From Symsagittifera roscoffensis (taxonomy: Eukaryota > Xenacoelomorpha > Acoela > Convolutidae), in NCBI RefSeq assembly GCF_963678635.1, contig NC_087063.1, forward strand, positions 75,229,617-75,293,616: a DNA stretch of 64,000 bases, written 5' to 3'. The position numbers and the translations under genes were made by a program. The notes beneath the pieces are model-generated. The model ran no database searches. It was not told where the DNA came from and was given only the letters and a program-made list of their open reading frames with translations. Positions 41,843 through 54,169 of this stretch are shown here, piece after piece; within the stretch, counting starts at the first letter, position 1; each line of letters starts with the position of its first letter.

Positions 41843-42027
41843 AACAAGACTGCATGAATGTTCCGACTGCCTTTTAAGGTCCATGGAGCAGTAATAGTAA
41901 CATGAAAAGTTGAAATGAAATGAAAAAAAAAATTAAAATGCTTTAAAAAAAAAAAGATTTTTTTTTTGTGAAAACATCCCCCCACAAGTCATAATAAGTA
42001 CAAAGCTCCTATTAACAAACCAATTAC
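41843..42027 (-). repeat. R540 truncated copy, inverted
   Basis: The 3' 185 bp of the family (AACAAGACTG..GTTCCGACTGCC..), with the terminal hairpin deleted and the 5' two thirds missing. Confidence 0.7.
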
Positions 42028-42423
42028 AGCAATCCCTATTTCTTGAAAGGGGTGGAGATTGTTATGTAGATCCCAATTTTCTAAAAATTTTGGGTTGAAT
42101 GGGACTGTTCGTATTTGTAAAGATTTTGAGGGTGCTTCATGATGTTCTCACCAATGTTAAAACTAATGATAACCACGTACTTGAACAATAAATAGAATAA
42201 AAAGCGAATATCAGAATCAAATGGTGATCTCCCAGGCAGTGATAAATTTATTTAAGTGTCAATTTGTGAGTATTTGATTTTTTCTGCCTGAAAACAATAT
42301 ATTATAATTTTTACTGCAAAATTAAACATCTAGATCTTTAGCATTAATAGTGTTTTACTTTTTCAAAAAACCATTCCGCAGATTATTACTTATCTTTCGT
42401 GATTCGTGAGTTCCCACACCGAG

Positions 42424-42670
42424 CGTCCATGAATCATAATCGATAATTTTGTCAGAATTTAGTCAGTATCTATAAAATTACAAAATAATAGATTACAATC
42501 CATTAAAAATGGATTATAATCCGTATATTTTTCATGTCAATATAATCCATTATAATCGATTATAATCCATTAAAATTGGATTCTTATCCTTGGATTCTAA
42601 ATTTCTTTTGCGAATATAATCCATTATAATCGATTATCATCTATTATAATGGATTTTTTCGAGAAGTTAA
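42424..42670. repeat. TATAATC-rich island
   Basis: Many copies of ATTATAATCCAT/ATAATCGATTATAAT in both orientations. Related islands occur at 45170-45300, 45650-45760, 54170-54700 and 62995-63095. Confidence 0.65.
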
Positions 42671-42810
42671 TCATGAATTTTACAAATTTCTTCAAGTTTC
42701 TCTCATTTCCTGTTTAGTGCAGTTGCCACATTTTACCTTTCATAAAATGTTACATATAAATTAGTAAAACTATATAAAGCGAGAAGCCGGACTTTAAATG
42801 CAATCCAAAT

Positions 42811-43174
42811 GGCTTGCGATAATCAACAGAAGGTTGTTTTGAAAATTACTTTAAGGCTAGGTAAATTAATAAGGCTTAGTTAATTATTTATTTTGTTCCA
42901 GTTTTTGCTGCAGAAACATGTGAAAAATGGAGACGTAACTTTAAAATTAGCAATGAACAAAAATCTTACAGCTAAAATTTTCAGTGTAGTAAGGGGTTCA
43001 ACATCAGAGAGTGGCAGACTTTCGGAAAAAATTTTCACAAATGATTTCCATGAAATATTTGTTAAAAAGACCTTGAAATATAACAGACTTACACTGTGTG
43101 AAATATTAAGACCGCTGAAGTCAATGAAAGCTCGATACTTGTCAGAACTTGTGGACCATCTAAAAAGAAAATAG
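42811..43174 (+). CDS. Candidate two-exon plus-strand gene
   Basis: A short first exon starts at ATGGCTTGCG near 42811 and ends at CTAG|GTAAAT. A second begins after TTTTGTTCCAG (42900). Spliced in phase it stops after about 25 more codons (near 42976). A different frame in exon 2 stays open to 43174 but does not match the exon 1 phase. Either the model is wrong or an upstream start is missing. No family. Confidence 0.22.
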
Positions 43175-43389
43175 AATAATTAGCATAATGATATTTGCGC
43201 CTGGGAAGAATTTAGTTTTTATTCAAGCAAAAGGCTTTTTCCATAGGCGAAATGACACTAACAAGCTATACATAATTTTTATGGTGATATAGATCCAAAT
43301 GATCTGTTGTTTTCGCGTGTTTTAAATAAAACGTTTAAAGTCTAAGGACCAGGTTTACCTTAAAGTATAAGGCCGAGATTAACTAAATA

Positions 43390-43620
43390 TTCAATTGAAC
43401 GGTAGATGTTAGCCCGGGTCGAGATGCTCACTTTATGTTTTCGACCAAAATTTTTTTCGACCCTATTGGCCAAAATTTGTCATGTTTCGGCCGTCTCGAC
43501 TAAATTGGGGAATATTGTTGACCGAAAAAATGTGCTGGACCATGCTCAACCAACACAACTTGTGTTTCGAACGCCTCGGCCGAAAAAAATTGGATTCCAT
43601 TTTGGATTGCAATCATGTGC
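43390..43620. repeat. Degenerate TCGACC-rich repeat fragment
   Basis: Repeated TTTTCGACC/GGCCGAAA blocks and a GTCGAGATGCTCAC start resemble the longer TIR element at 61150-61785. Confidence 0.4.
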
Positions 43621-43624
43621 GTAA

Positions 43625-44547
43625 AACATGCAAAACCGCTGAAAAATTAAGCTAAGGTTCCAACATAGTGTCGAAGTGGAATTCGGCTGAAAGCAAAGAC
43701 CTACTACAGTACATAAACCTATGCTTTCTGATATTTTTTAGGCACTGTATTCAGACATTTTCCGGAGTTTTTGTTTTTATCAATACTTTTCTTTCAAGGT
43801 TTTTTTTTTAAAAAAATAATGCTTGCAATATTTCAATAAAACATTAGAAAAAGATTTACCGCTACTACATCATACAGACAAAGTTTTATAGTTGAAAACG
43901 CTATAGAATATTTTATTTCAGTTCAAAAATTTTTTGTGTATTTTTCAATTGTTTACAATAATACGGTTTGATCATAAAAAATTTATTTGTTTTTGAAATT
44001 TTTAGGTAACCTAAGAAAGTATTCTAAAAAAGAAAACAGAAAGAAGGCGAACTAAACAAAACTTATTTAAGAAATTTCAAAATTTTAGGAGCAATTTCCA
44101 TACGCTTTTTTAACATAATAACCCCTCACAATAGGCTCATTTTTTCCCTGAAATTTAATCAGGTAACGTCATCAGAAAACTATCGTTTCTGTTATTTGTC
44201 AGCTAAGTAAGAGCGAATAATGTTTTCACATAAAACAATTTGACAATTGATTGTCACGAGAAAACTTTTTGTAAGATAAATTTAAAAGAAAATGTTATTT
44301 CAAAATTCAGGGATTTCAGAACAAGGATATTGTATCTATTGCAGAGAACTTTGCCTGGCTTTTTACGTAACCTTTTCAAACCTAATTTTTTGTCGGATTT
44401 TGAACCGTTGAAAGACGCCATTTTATCAAATATTGTCATTACTGATTTAAGTTACACAGCTCTACTGTGTGTCTGTTTTGAGTATGAGAAACACGTTAAC
44501 ATATGGTAGATAATGCATCGAGCGCGTATGGGTCATATTCAATTTTA
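43625..44547. other. No gene recognised
   Basis: AT-rich. A frame at 44240-44509 has no splice signals or motif I trust. Confidence 0.35.
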
Positions 44548-45073
44548 TTGTTCCGACTTTCGTACCGAAAAAAAAACGGAATATTTATGCTCGGGTGGAG
44601 TTTTTTTTTCTTCAGACAAATTTCGACTTTTTAACTAGCCGTTTTTGACTGAGTTTTTTTACATCATTCGAAAACTATTGTTGTTTTGAGCTTAAATTTG
44701 AACAAATATTTTTTCTGTGATCATTTGTCGTAAATTTATGGGTGTTTAGAGATTGCCATTTGGCCAGTTGGGACAACTAATACGCGATATATTTCGCGCT
44801 ATTAACGCGTAAGCGGAGATTTAATCCGTCTTAGAAATTAGTCCAAATTGGTTGAAGGAAGATTATTTGCCATAACTCATTTGTTAATAGGAGCAAAATT
44901 TATCGCTTTGTTATTAATATGGCGTGTGGGAGGGATGTTTTTACAAAAATCTCAAATTAAAAAAAATGAATTTTATTTTATTACATTTAAATTTACCATG
45001 TCATTACTGCTCCATAGACCTTAAAAGGCAGTAGGAGCATTCAGGGCTTCGCCCTGATACGAGCAGTCTTGTT
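44548..45073 (+). repeat. R540 full copy
   Basis: TTGTTCCGACTTTCG to GATACGAGCAGTCTTGTT, 526 bp. Confidence 0.88.
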
Positions 45074-45884
45074 GTATTTTTATAGTCAATTGGATCATTT
45101 TACGAATCAAAATAATTTTTAGTGTCGTTTCATGCGCGTCAATGGCTCATAATCAGTTTTATTATAATTTTATAGTCAGCATCTGTAAAATTACAAAATA
45201 GTTGATTATAATGCATGAAAAGTGAGTTACAATATTAACGTTTTTAAGAAAAATATGATCCGTTATAATCGATTAAAATCAAATATAATGGATTGTTCGA
45301 GAGGTTATTGATGAAATAGTTGCTACCTATCATGCTTGATCATTTTTTTATGTTTCACATTTTATGTTTGATGTATTTATTTTTTATTTTTTTTACTCTC
45401 AATTCAAGGCAATTTAACCTTCTAGTTAATTTTTTGAACCAAAATTGAGCGCTGATTTCAATGGTTGAACTAACAGGTTAATTACTAACAACCCCACCTT
45501 TTACCAACACTCCCCACTAGTTTACCCTCCCCCAAATTTAACAATTTCTTCCCACGTTCACTGTCCAATGTTAAAAAACTTGGGGGTCTGGTAAAGTAAG
45601 GGGGAGGGGGAGGGAGGTAGAAAACTGAGGGGTGACGAATTGCATTCAATTATAATGGATTATAAATTGATTTTTTTTTCAAAATTAATAGATTATAATT
45701 ACAAAAAAAAAATTGATTTCCTGCTCTGAATTTTTATTTGTTATGGGTTATAATGGAGTATTGTTTGTGTCGAAAGCCCATAATAACCAACTAAAATCAA
45801 TGGGCACTCGTTGTCGGAGATTACCTTGTTAATGAATGTTTTTGAAATTGAGAACAAAACACTGGCTGTATCCACATTCTTAGA
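45074..45884. other. TATAATC islands and a purine/pyrimidine-rich patch
   Basis: Islands at 45170-45300 and 45650-45760. Between them, a C-rich strand patch near 45488-45545 and a G-rich one at 45590-45625 repeat similar words in inverted orientation (CCCACC.../GGGGGAGGGG). No gene. Confidence 0.4.
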
Positions 45885-46524
45885 TACAGTGCTGATTTAA
45901 ATTAACCGGACAAAACACGTTAAACTTGAAATTTAAAACCCGTTTTTCTCAAAGTGGGTTGAGTTTAGGTGAAAATTTATGAAGACAAAACTTGCTTAAA
46001 ATTTTAGCAGAATTAATTTGGTGTAATTTGTTTTGCGAATTTCGGGCCCGAAATTTTACCCCAAAAATGGGTCAATTTGGCTTTTCTTAGTTAAATCAAA
46101 ATTACGCCAAAAATACCCAGTCGATCACAGACATAATTATATCACAGTCAGCCCCTTACGTAGCCCAACAAACATAAAGAAGGGTATATTCTACAAAAAA
46201 AATTGCAAATTGCTTAAAAATTGTTTTTAAATAAAAAGTTGGTAATTTATATAGGAAAAACGACCTTTTCTGTCTATCAAACAAAAATGAATTGACTTAA
46301 GCATTGTTTTGGAGAATATACCCTTCTTAAAGTTTGTTGGGCTACGTAAGGGGCTCACTTTGATATAAGTATGTCTGTGATCGACTGGGTATTTTTGGCG
46401 TATTTTTTGATTAACTAAGAAAAGCCATAATGACCCATTTTTGGGGTAAATTTCGGACCCGAATTTCGCAAAACAAATGACCCATTTTTGGGGTAAATTT
46501 CGGACCCGAATTTCGCAAAACAAA
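45885..46524. repeat. Foldback family FB-1, copy B, with 47-bp tandem duplication
   Basis: Same left 170 bp and inverted arms as copy A. Its arms (about 46020-46197 and 46320-46477) are longer. The end unit TGACCCATTTTTGGGG... (47 bp) is duplicated at 46431-46477 and 46478-46524, abutting a truncated R540 copy. Confidence 0.8.
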
Positions 46525-46802
46525 TTAACGCGTAAGCGGAGAGTTAATCCGTCTTAGAAATTGTTCCAAATTGGTTAAAAGAAGCTTATTTGCCATAATT
46601 GGTTTGTTACAATGAGCGAAATCTATCCTTTTGTACTTTATATCGCGTGTGGGGGATGATTTTCATAAAAAATTTCAAATTTTAGAAAAAAAAATTTCCA
46701 TTTTTTTTATTTCATTGAATTTTTAAATGTTATTACTGCTCCATAAACCTTAAAAGGCAGTCGGAACATTCAGGGCTTCGCCCTGTTACGAGCAGTCTTG
46801 TT
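46525..46802 (+). repeat. R540 truncated copy (3' half)
   Basis: Starts inside the family at ATTAACGCGTAAGCGG and runs to GAGCAGTCTTGTT. The 5' half was lost or replaced at the FB-1 junction. Confidence 0.8.
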
Positions 46803-47135
46803 TTGTTTTGCTGCGTAGTTTTCTCTGAAAATTGTTTCATGTTTTTGTCACTATTTGAGCTATTAAAATGTTCACATCTTACTCATCAAGAAGTAAAACA
46901 ATATTCGAAAAGCTAAGTCTAATCTAGGGGGCCTACAATGATCAAAATTTTAGTTGTTGACCGGTAAATAAAAACGAAAATTGCTGAAAGTACCGCAGAT
47001 GAGGACAATGAAATCAACGCACTCGCTGTCGAGCCAAAGAGTTAATTGCGCACCAGATTTCTTATTGCAAAATTGATTACGTTGACTAGAAATCAGTTTC
47101 TGGCACTGAAAAAATTTATTTCATAATATTCTTAC

Positions 47136-47357
47136 ATCTGGTTGTCGATATCATTGAATACTTTGAAGCTTTCTGAGTCATGGTACTTCTCATGTGCTGC
47201 TCTGTATCTCACATTCCACAGTAAAGTCTGGAAATAAAAAAAAATGAATCGCTTTCTTAGAGCAGAAAACTAAATTGTTTGAAGCTTTCTGCGAAGTCTT
47301 ACTTCTTTTGGAGGGCGAATTTCTTTGGGATCGTTTCCGTTGATCTCAGCCAGTGTA
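47136..47357 (-). CDS. Two exons of an unidentified host gene
   Basis: Exon 47357-47303 (acceptor ATTTTAG, donor GAA|GTAAGA, 55 bp) and exon 47227-47136 (acceptor TTTATTTCCAG, donor AT|GTAAGA, 92 bp) are separated by a 75-bp intron and share one frame. The peptide is charged and helical-looking. The last exon ends with two bases of a codon, so another exon starting with one base must follow to the left. It may belong with the exons at 41.8-40.9 kb, though the phases do not join directly. Confidence 0.5.
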
Positions 47358-48082
47358 CTAAAATGTACAAATATTCTTGATTTCAAGTATGGATTTTGCT
47401 GAAACAGTTTGTTCTTTACTTCAAAAGACTAGTTGATTGTCGCCAAAAAAGAAAATAAACTTTTATCCAAATTTGAACATTGCTGGTGTAAATACAGAAT
47501 TGCAAAGCTGATGAAACTTTCAATGCATAGGATCTGCCCTAATGAACTTTTTGCAAAAGTGAAAAATTTTAAAAATTTAGTGACAATTGAAACACTAACC
47601 AATACTTGTATAGTAGGTAGATATCTTCATACGAGCAGCCAGCTAGTAGCAGATTTAGAAAGGTACAAGATAGAACTGTCAGGGACAAACTTGAGAAATC
47701 CGATGTCTAAATAAATATCAATTGACTTTTGTTTTGACTTACTTCAAAAAAAAATTATTTTCTCTGCTCAATGCAATACTATTACCATTTTGTTTATATT
47801 GCGATGCAATTATTGAACAATTGGACATTTAATTTCCGAGTTTATATGCTCAAATACGAGCAAATTTGGTTAATACGAGCACAATCAGCGAGCAAATTTG
47901 GTTCTAAAAACCTCATGTTAGGCTAAGAATGACAACTTTAATCGCATCAAATCTTCCAACACACTACCACTCATCCGGTTACATAGCAGTATTTAGACAA
48001 CCGCGTATTCAGACTCGTCAGTAATTAGACAAATACTGTTTCAACCAATCAGAATCGAGACAAAGAAGAAATTAATAAAGAA

Positions 48083-48627
48083 TTGTTCCGACTTTCGATA
48101 CGAAAGTAACGGAATATTTGTGCTCGGGGTGGGTTTTTTTTTATTCAGACAAATTTCGACTTTTTAATTAGCCAGTTTTGACAGAATTTTTAAAATATCA
48201 TTCGAAAGCCATTGTTGTCCTGAACTTAAATTTGATAAGATATTTCACCTGTGATCATTTTTCGTGAAGTTATGAGGGTTTAAAAAATGCCATTTCGGCC
48301 ATTTTGACCAATTTGGGACAATTAACGCGCGATGTAATTCGCGCTATTAACGCGTAAGCGGAGATTTAATCCGTCTTATAAATCGTTCGAAATTGGTTGA
48401 ACGAAGCTTATTTGCCATAATTGATTTGTTACAAGGAACGAAATCTATCTTTTTGTACTTTATATGGCGTGTGGGGAGATAACTTTCACAAAAAAATTCA
48501 AATTTTGGAAAAAAAATTTTCGTTTTTTTTTATTTCATTTAATTTTTTATGTTATTACTGCTGCTCCATAAACCTTAAAAGGCAGTCGGAACCCTCAGGG
48601 CTTCGCCCTGATACGAGCAGTCTTGTT
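48083..48627 (+). repeat. R540 full copy (reference)
   Basis: 545 bp from TTGTTCCGACTTTCGATACG to GATACGAGCAGTCTTGTT. Shows the hairpin ACTTTCG/CGAAAGT near the 5' end, GCGCGAT..TCGCGC in the middle and CAGGG/CCCTG near the 3' end. TGTTCCGACT at the 5' end is repeated in inverse (AGTCGGAACA) about 40 bases before the 3' end. Confidence 0.9.
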
Positions 48628-49040
48628 ATTATTTATTTTGGATTATTTATGTCTTTTCTCGATTCTGATTGGTTCATACAGTATTTGTCTAAATACTGAC
48701 GAGTATGAATACGCGGTTGTCTATTTACAGGCTGCACTCCAACTCATCCTCATTTCCACCCGTCCCAACAAGATGTACTTAACAATCATCCTTGGTCTCT
48801 ATCATGTTTATTAATAGCCACTTTTTACTGTTGGCGTCCAATCCGAGGTTTTCCAAAAAAAACTTGAAACAGGCTTGCCAGACCTAATTGCTTTTGTAGA
48901 AATGATTTTTTTTTGGCGAATCCAGTCATGCTTCAATTCTTAGATGAGAGGCGAAACTTGCTCTGTTCTCTCCGTAGCTGAAATCTACACACTAATGAAT
49001 CGATTCAAAACGAGAGACAATTGTTGCGAAAATTAGAAGG
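48628..49040. other. No gene recognised
   Basis: Short frames only. A word shared with the other flank of this R540 copy (GACAAATACTG/CAGTATTTGTC, 48018-48030 and 48680-48700) shows that the R540 copy sits inside a palindromic host sequence. Confidence 0.35.
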
Positions 49041-49577
49041 AACCAGACGGCTCGTATCAAGGCGAAGCACTGAATGTTCTGATTGACTTTCAGGGTTTAT
49101 GGAGCATAGTAATAACATAAAAAAATTGATACAAATAAAATTAAAATTTTTTTTCTTCTAAAATTTGAGATTTTTTTGGGAAAATCATCCCCCCACACGC
49201 CATATTAAGTACAAAGTGATAGATTTCGCTCCTAGTAACACATCAATTATAACAAATAAGCTTCTTTGAACCAATTCGGAACGATTTCTATGATTGATTA
49301 AATTTTCGCTTACGCATTAATAGCGCGAAGTATATCGCGCGTTAATTGTCACTAATTGGCCAAAATGGCAATCTTTAAACCCTCATAACTTTAAGAAAAA
49401 TGATCACAGGTGAAATATCTTTTCAAATTTAAGCTCAGAACAACAATACCTTTTGAATGATATTTTTTAAAAAAATCCGCCAAAAATGGCTAGTTAAAAA
49501 GTCGAAATTTGTCTGAAGAAAAAAAAAACCACCTCGAGCACAAATATTCCATTACTTTCGTTACGAAAATCAGAACA
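49041..49577 (-). repeat. R540 full copy, inverted
   Basis: Inverted, more diverged at its 3' end (ACGGCTCGTATCAAGGCGAAGC). All internal blocks present. Confidence 0.82.
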
Positions 49578-49806
49578 AAAACGCATCAGTTTTCGCAACA
49601 ATTAATGAAAAGTTTGTCTAAAACTTTTCAGGAAATCAAAGTGTTAGCTTTGAAATTTGCTGCTGGCTATTCCAAAAGGAAACTTTTTGTTGCAGACAGC
49701 ATGACATCGAAAAATGCTTTGTTCAAAATAAACTTGTAACATTTATTAGCAATAATCGTCTAAAGCTATAGCCCTAAGGCAAAAACCAAAGCCCTGAATG
49801 TGTCAA

Positions 49807-49990
49807 TTTTCCATTATTTGGTTTCAATAACGGAACCAATGTTTCGATTGGTTCAATTATGTATTTTCTGCTAAAGAAAGTTTTAGTAAGTTTTAGATTT
49901 TCCATTATTTGGTCTCGATAATGGAACTAATGTTTCGATTGGTTCCATTATATATTTTCTGTGAAGGAAAGCTTTGGTTAGTTTCGGACT
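49807..49990. repeat. 91-bp tandem duplication
   Basis: TTTTCCATTATTTGG... starts at 49807 and again at 49898, with GGAACCAATGTTTCGATTGG-type blocks in both units. Confidence 0.65.
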
Positions 49991-50139
49991 GTGTCAAAGT
50001 CAATCTTTCTGTCTTATAAAGTAAAACAATTTGGTCATTTAGCATGCCTGATGTTTTGAAAATAATTTAGCCAATTAGCGTGCGCAATTCGGAAAAACTT
50101 TGGGTAAGGGACCTTAGTTCGTGTTACGCTTTTAGCATC

Positions 50140-50370
50140 ATATACAAGGGAGATCTAGGATTTTGTCGGGGGTGTGCGGACTTTCAAAATTTTGAAACAA
50201 AATGCCAAGAAAGGCGCTTTTATGCGTTTTTTGGAAACCAAAGGCGCCTTTATAAAAAAAATTAGGGTCGTTCTGCCAAAAATGGATATCTGAAAAGATA
50301 CAAAGGGCGACCTTTTGGGTCGGCAGGGGATCAAATATCTGAGGGGGGCGTCCGCCCCTTTAATTGAAAA
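50140..50370. repeat. hAT-MITE-like fragment
   Basis: Same words as 4300-5200 and 63090-63310 (GATCTAGGATTTTGTCGGGG, AGGCGC, GGCAGGGGATC, GGGGGGCGTCCGCCCC). Confidence 0.45.
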
Positions 50371-50949
50371 AAGATCCTTTAACTAAAGACACGAAACGAG
50401 AAGATCCCAGGCAATGCGATACCAGTCCAAAAGATGCCTCGTTCTAAAATTGCCCACAACTTAAGGTGCTATAAAAAACAAAGAAAAGCGATAAATAGGA
50501 AGAAAAACAAAGGCAGTTAATCAATCATAGTGAAAGCAAAGCGGCCAATAAAATCAAAAAAACGACATAGCTTTTGCTGCACAAATTTCTAACTTATAAG
50601 ACCGTGCTAATTACTTGGCATTCAAAATGAAACTCCAACCTAAAATTAGACTAGACTACAAGTAACCTTAAAAAAGTTTTCAAATTAAAATTTCTAAATC
50701 AATGTCTAGCTCGCAGTGTGATTTGTAAGAACTCTTAAACCCCAGTTCGGAAATTTTCCGCATTTAGCGCTGAAAGACATGAAAATAACATCCTTTGATG
50801 TAAGTTTGGCAATAAGATACGAAAGCTGTCAACGCGGGAATTTCAAAGTCGATCAAAAGTCTTTCCGGGCAACGTCACCAAAAAGCAGTTTAAGTGCGGC
50901 TAGGAATCTGTTATAAGTTGATTAAACGTTTATTACTGAATAGAAATTT

Positions 50950-51530
50950 TAAAAAAGGTGGATAAAAACAGCAATCTGGATGTTTATAGTGTAGAGCTGA
51001 TAAAACTGACTGGAACAACTTTTAAAAGTACCGTCTTCAAGACAGTTTCTGTTGTACAGTTTTTGTGCGTTGAGATTCTTAATATCGCCAAAAACCAATA
51101 TGCGAAATTACGGTCAGCTGTGGCAATGGTAGCCAGTTTTTTTTTTTCATTTCTGTTTAGAGTTCGAGTTATCGCCGACCGGGATGGCAAGGACAGCCAA
51201 GTTGCCTTGTCGTCCTGCACTAATAAAAACAAGCTGCGATGATCTGACTGGTACAGGATTTCGCTGATTCCTGACGGTCTCCTTCTTTTGCTGCAATTAG
51301 CTGTCGAGCTACAGGGCATCCTGCGTTGAGTTCTTGAATAATTTCGTTGCTGTTTGAAATTATATCGCCCCCATATTTAATTAAAGTTTTTGATCTCTGC
51401 TGCAGTGTCAGTGTATCTCCATCTGCTGCAGTGCAAAAAAACTTCTTTTGAAAGTCTTGGCCGTCAACAATATTAAGTGTTTGGTCTTTTTGTGAGGTTT
51501 CCCAGCAAAGAATTTTTTTCGACTATTCAA
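50950..51530 (-). pseudogene. MULE/FLYWCH transposase remnant
   Basis: Reading leftwards: a FLYWCH-like start (VDGQDFQKK) near 51450; an INAGCPVARQLIA-like motif near 51290-51330, as in the helical linker of these proteins; LSLPSRSAITRTLNRN at 51155-51210, closely matching the same part of the copy at 30.4 kb; then DGTFKSCSSQFYQLYTIN near 51000-51050, the first catalytic motif. Several frame changes and the missing DFE/C-x2-H part make it dead. Confidence 0.6.
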
Positions 51531-53465
51531 TGAGTTGAAAAAAGTAAAAAAGGAATTCAGAATGTAAGCATTTTTAATTGAGTTGTTTTATTTTAAGATC
51601 TTAATATCACTAATTTAAACACATGCTGGCACTTTTTCAGCCATAAATGAGTACACTTTGGTTTTGAGTACATTTTTGGTTATCCTATATTTGCGTCATT
51701 GTGTAACAGCACGAATCTAATTGATACATCAATACTCGAGCTTTAGTTTTGATTTCAGTTTGATCATAATTTTTTCACAGTTCATGTGATCTTTTTAATA
51801 GACATATGATCATATGATATATGATGGTATGTGCAATTGTACTGTATGAGATTGTTTATTAGGTTATCTTTTGTCAGTGGGAGGTTTGGGTATGGTACCT
51901 TTTTTCGTGACATCGTCAGCCACCCGTCACCCTTCCGCCCCTATCACCTAAATCCGCAACTGATCATACATAAATCTTCAAAAAAGCAATCAACCAGTTT
52001 ACTAAATTTCAAATTGCATTTAAGATAGTGTGCTGCACCTCCGCTTAGAAACACGTAGATTAAACATTCGATTTGAACTCTACTACTCTCTCAGTAAAAT
52101 TGGTCTCACCAATATCAAAGACTGCCCAAATCTTCAAAACTATCTTCATTATCTTCAACAAAAAACGTATCGGACGAAAAAAAAGCAAGTTTTTCTTTAT
52201 ATAGCACGAGAGTGTATGTCAAGCTAATTGTGCTGTGAAAGGCCATGAAATACAAAATACTTAATTGGTCAATCGTTTAGGAAACTTGGAAAAACCACAA
52301 AAAATCGGTGGAATTTGCTTGCTCTTGCAGTTCAGTTAGATGTTAAGTATACAGCAAAATACAGCAAATGTTTCTAGATCCACAGAGTCAATAACTTCAT
52401 AAATTTTTAGGACCCTCAAAAAACCAAGTTTTGATGTTGCAAAAACACCAAAAACACTGCTCTTTTAAATTCGGGTTTGACTGATTTTGTGGCTATTATC
52501 TTTGAGTTTTTTCAATATGACTCCAGTTTTGGCAGTCAAAAATTAAGTCTACTTTGAATATATATTTCTTCAATTTGTGTTCACGAGATTATGGAAGAAC
52601 ATTGTCTTATTAGGAGTGGAAGAAACAATTGTTTTTGATATATATTTTTTAAATCGTAGATTGGTCTTTCATGCTTTCGTTTGGTTTTTTCAATTTCTTT
52701 GTTTTTCACTAAAATAAAATGGAACTAAATAAGTCAGGAATTTGGGTCACTTTTTATACGCAAAATAAAACCAGTCAATTATTCTTAAATGAAATTTAAA
52801 AGTTTCGGAAGATACTAACATTTCAAACTTTGTTGTCGTTTGTCCAAACCAAGGTCATCTTAATGTTTAGAAATTCAGGGATAATAGAGTTAGGGTTGAC
52901 AGAAGTAGGTTAACATCTGACTGATATCTGAGAATTTTTTTTGGTTAAAGTATAAAAAAAATATCGAACCAAAAATTGTTCCCTAGTTAATAGAAAAGAG
53001 AAAAATGAACTTTTTGGCATCTGCTGGTACATCTTACGGCATGCTCGTACAACTTAAATAAACAATTCTGAGCCCAATTAGTTCGCCGCAATTGGTCGTT
53101 AAAAGAAAAGTGGAAACTAACAAGAAGTGACTAAATCAGTATTAGTTAAACTCAAATAACCAAATTGGCAAACTTCAATTCACATAACCTTTCAGAAAAC
53201 AATCACAGGCAAAATAATTCATAATAGGGCATGAAAATTTGATGGTAAAATATATTTTGTTAGAAAAATGTTTTGAAAAATTGTGAACAAAAACCATCAC
53301 AATCATGACAAATCATGATCAATAACACTTTCTTCCACATTCTGATTAATAACAAATCCTTTTTTTATATTTTGGCGATTTTGAAGTTTGAAAAACTTTT
53401 TTCCTATCGGTCAGGATAGCAACGTTGCTTCGTACTGCAAACTGAAATAAATCAAACTGACTTAC
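51531..53465. other. No gene recognised
   Basis: AT-rich. A 65-codon frame at 52030-52227 has no supporting signals. Confidence 0.35.
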
Positions 53466-53547
53466 ACTGTCTGGGACTTTTCTGAGCTGTTCAACTGTTA
53501 TTGAATGGGTCACCAAGAACAGCCTGAATGAGTCCACATCGACAACA
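53466..53547 (-). CDS. Candidate host exon
   Basis: 82 bp between acceptor TTTTTGTTAG and donor AGT|GTAAGT, open in phase 1 to 0. Twenty-four bases further an acceptor TTTATTTCAG is followed by more open frame. A 24-base intron would be extraordinary, so either these 24 bases are coding or the donor pairs elsewhere. Confidence 0.4.
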
Positions 53548-54169
53548 CTAACAAAAATAGTTGAATTAATTTCTTATAACAGTTTATGTTGGATTTGAAA
53601 TTTTCTGTTCGGCTAAATACTTTGAACTAATAAAATAGATTTGATTGATTTTTATATATGCAACCAATCATCATCTGCGCAAATTAGAGTGCCAACAAAA
53701 ACTTTAGAACATATGTGTGTTTGTACTTGAATTAATCATTCTGTTTTATCGATGCTAAACAGCACTTTCAACCCGTTCATTGAAATACTAACTTCTCACA
53801 CGACAGCTCGCAATAACAGACAACTCGCAATTCTTAAAGAAAGTGACATCTCGCAAAAACAAGGAAATAATCGAAATTACCTTTTAAATTACAATTTACA
53901 AATTACAGAAAATATAAAAACTAGCATCAAGCACCAAAATTGAATGCAGCGGAGTGGATTGGGAAAAATTGTCGCTAATACAATACCGCGTTTTTATGTA
54001 TTTGTTAAACTTAGCCGGTTTTATTTATTTTGGAACGAGTTGTCTTTGATTACGGGTTTTTTTGTTACTTGGTCGCAAGGTGTCTTCTCATGAAGTATCT
54101 TTTGTTTTGTCGCGAGGAGTCTTTTGTTGTGAGATCCCGCATCCAGTTTCAAGAGTTGATAGTCAATTA

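Noticed and set aside
42424-42670. CRISPR-like or other regular array
   Set aside because: Repeats are irregular AT words without uniform spacers, and the DNA is eukaryotic.
47433-47714. Plus-strand frame with a segment faintly like the TFIIS N-terminal (LW) domain
   Set aside because: The similarity covers only about 45 residues from memory. It has no ATG, no acceptor, and lies near minus-strand exons; not enough to call.
53442-53465. A 24-base intron (GTAAGT...TTTCAG)
   Set aside because: Too short for known animal spliceosomal introns, divisible by three and open, so it may simply be coding.
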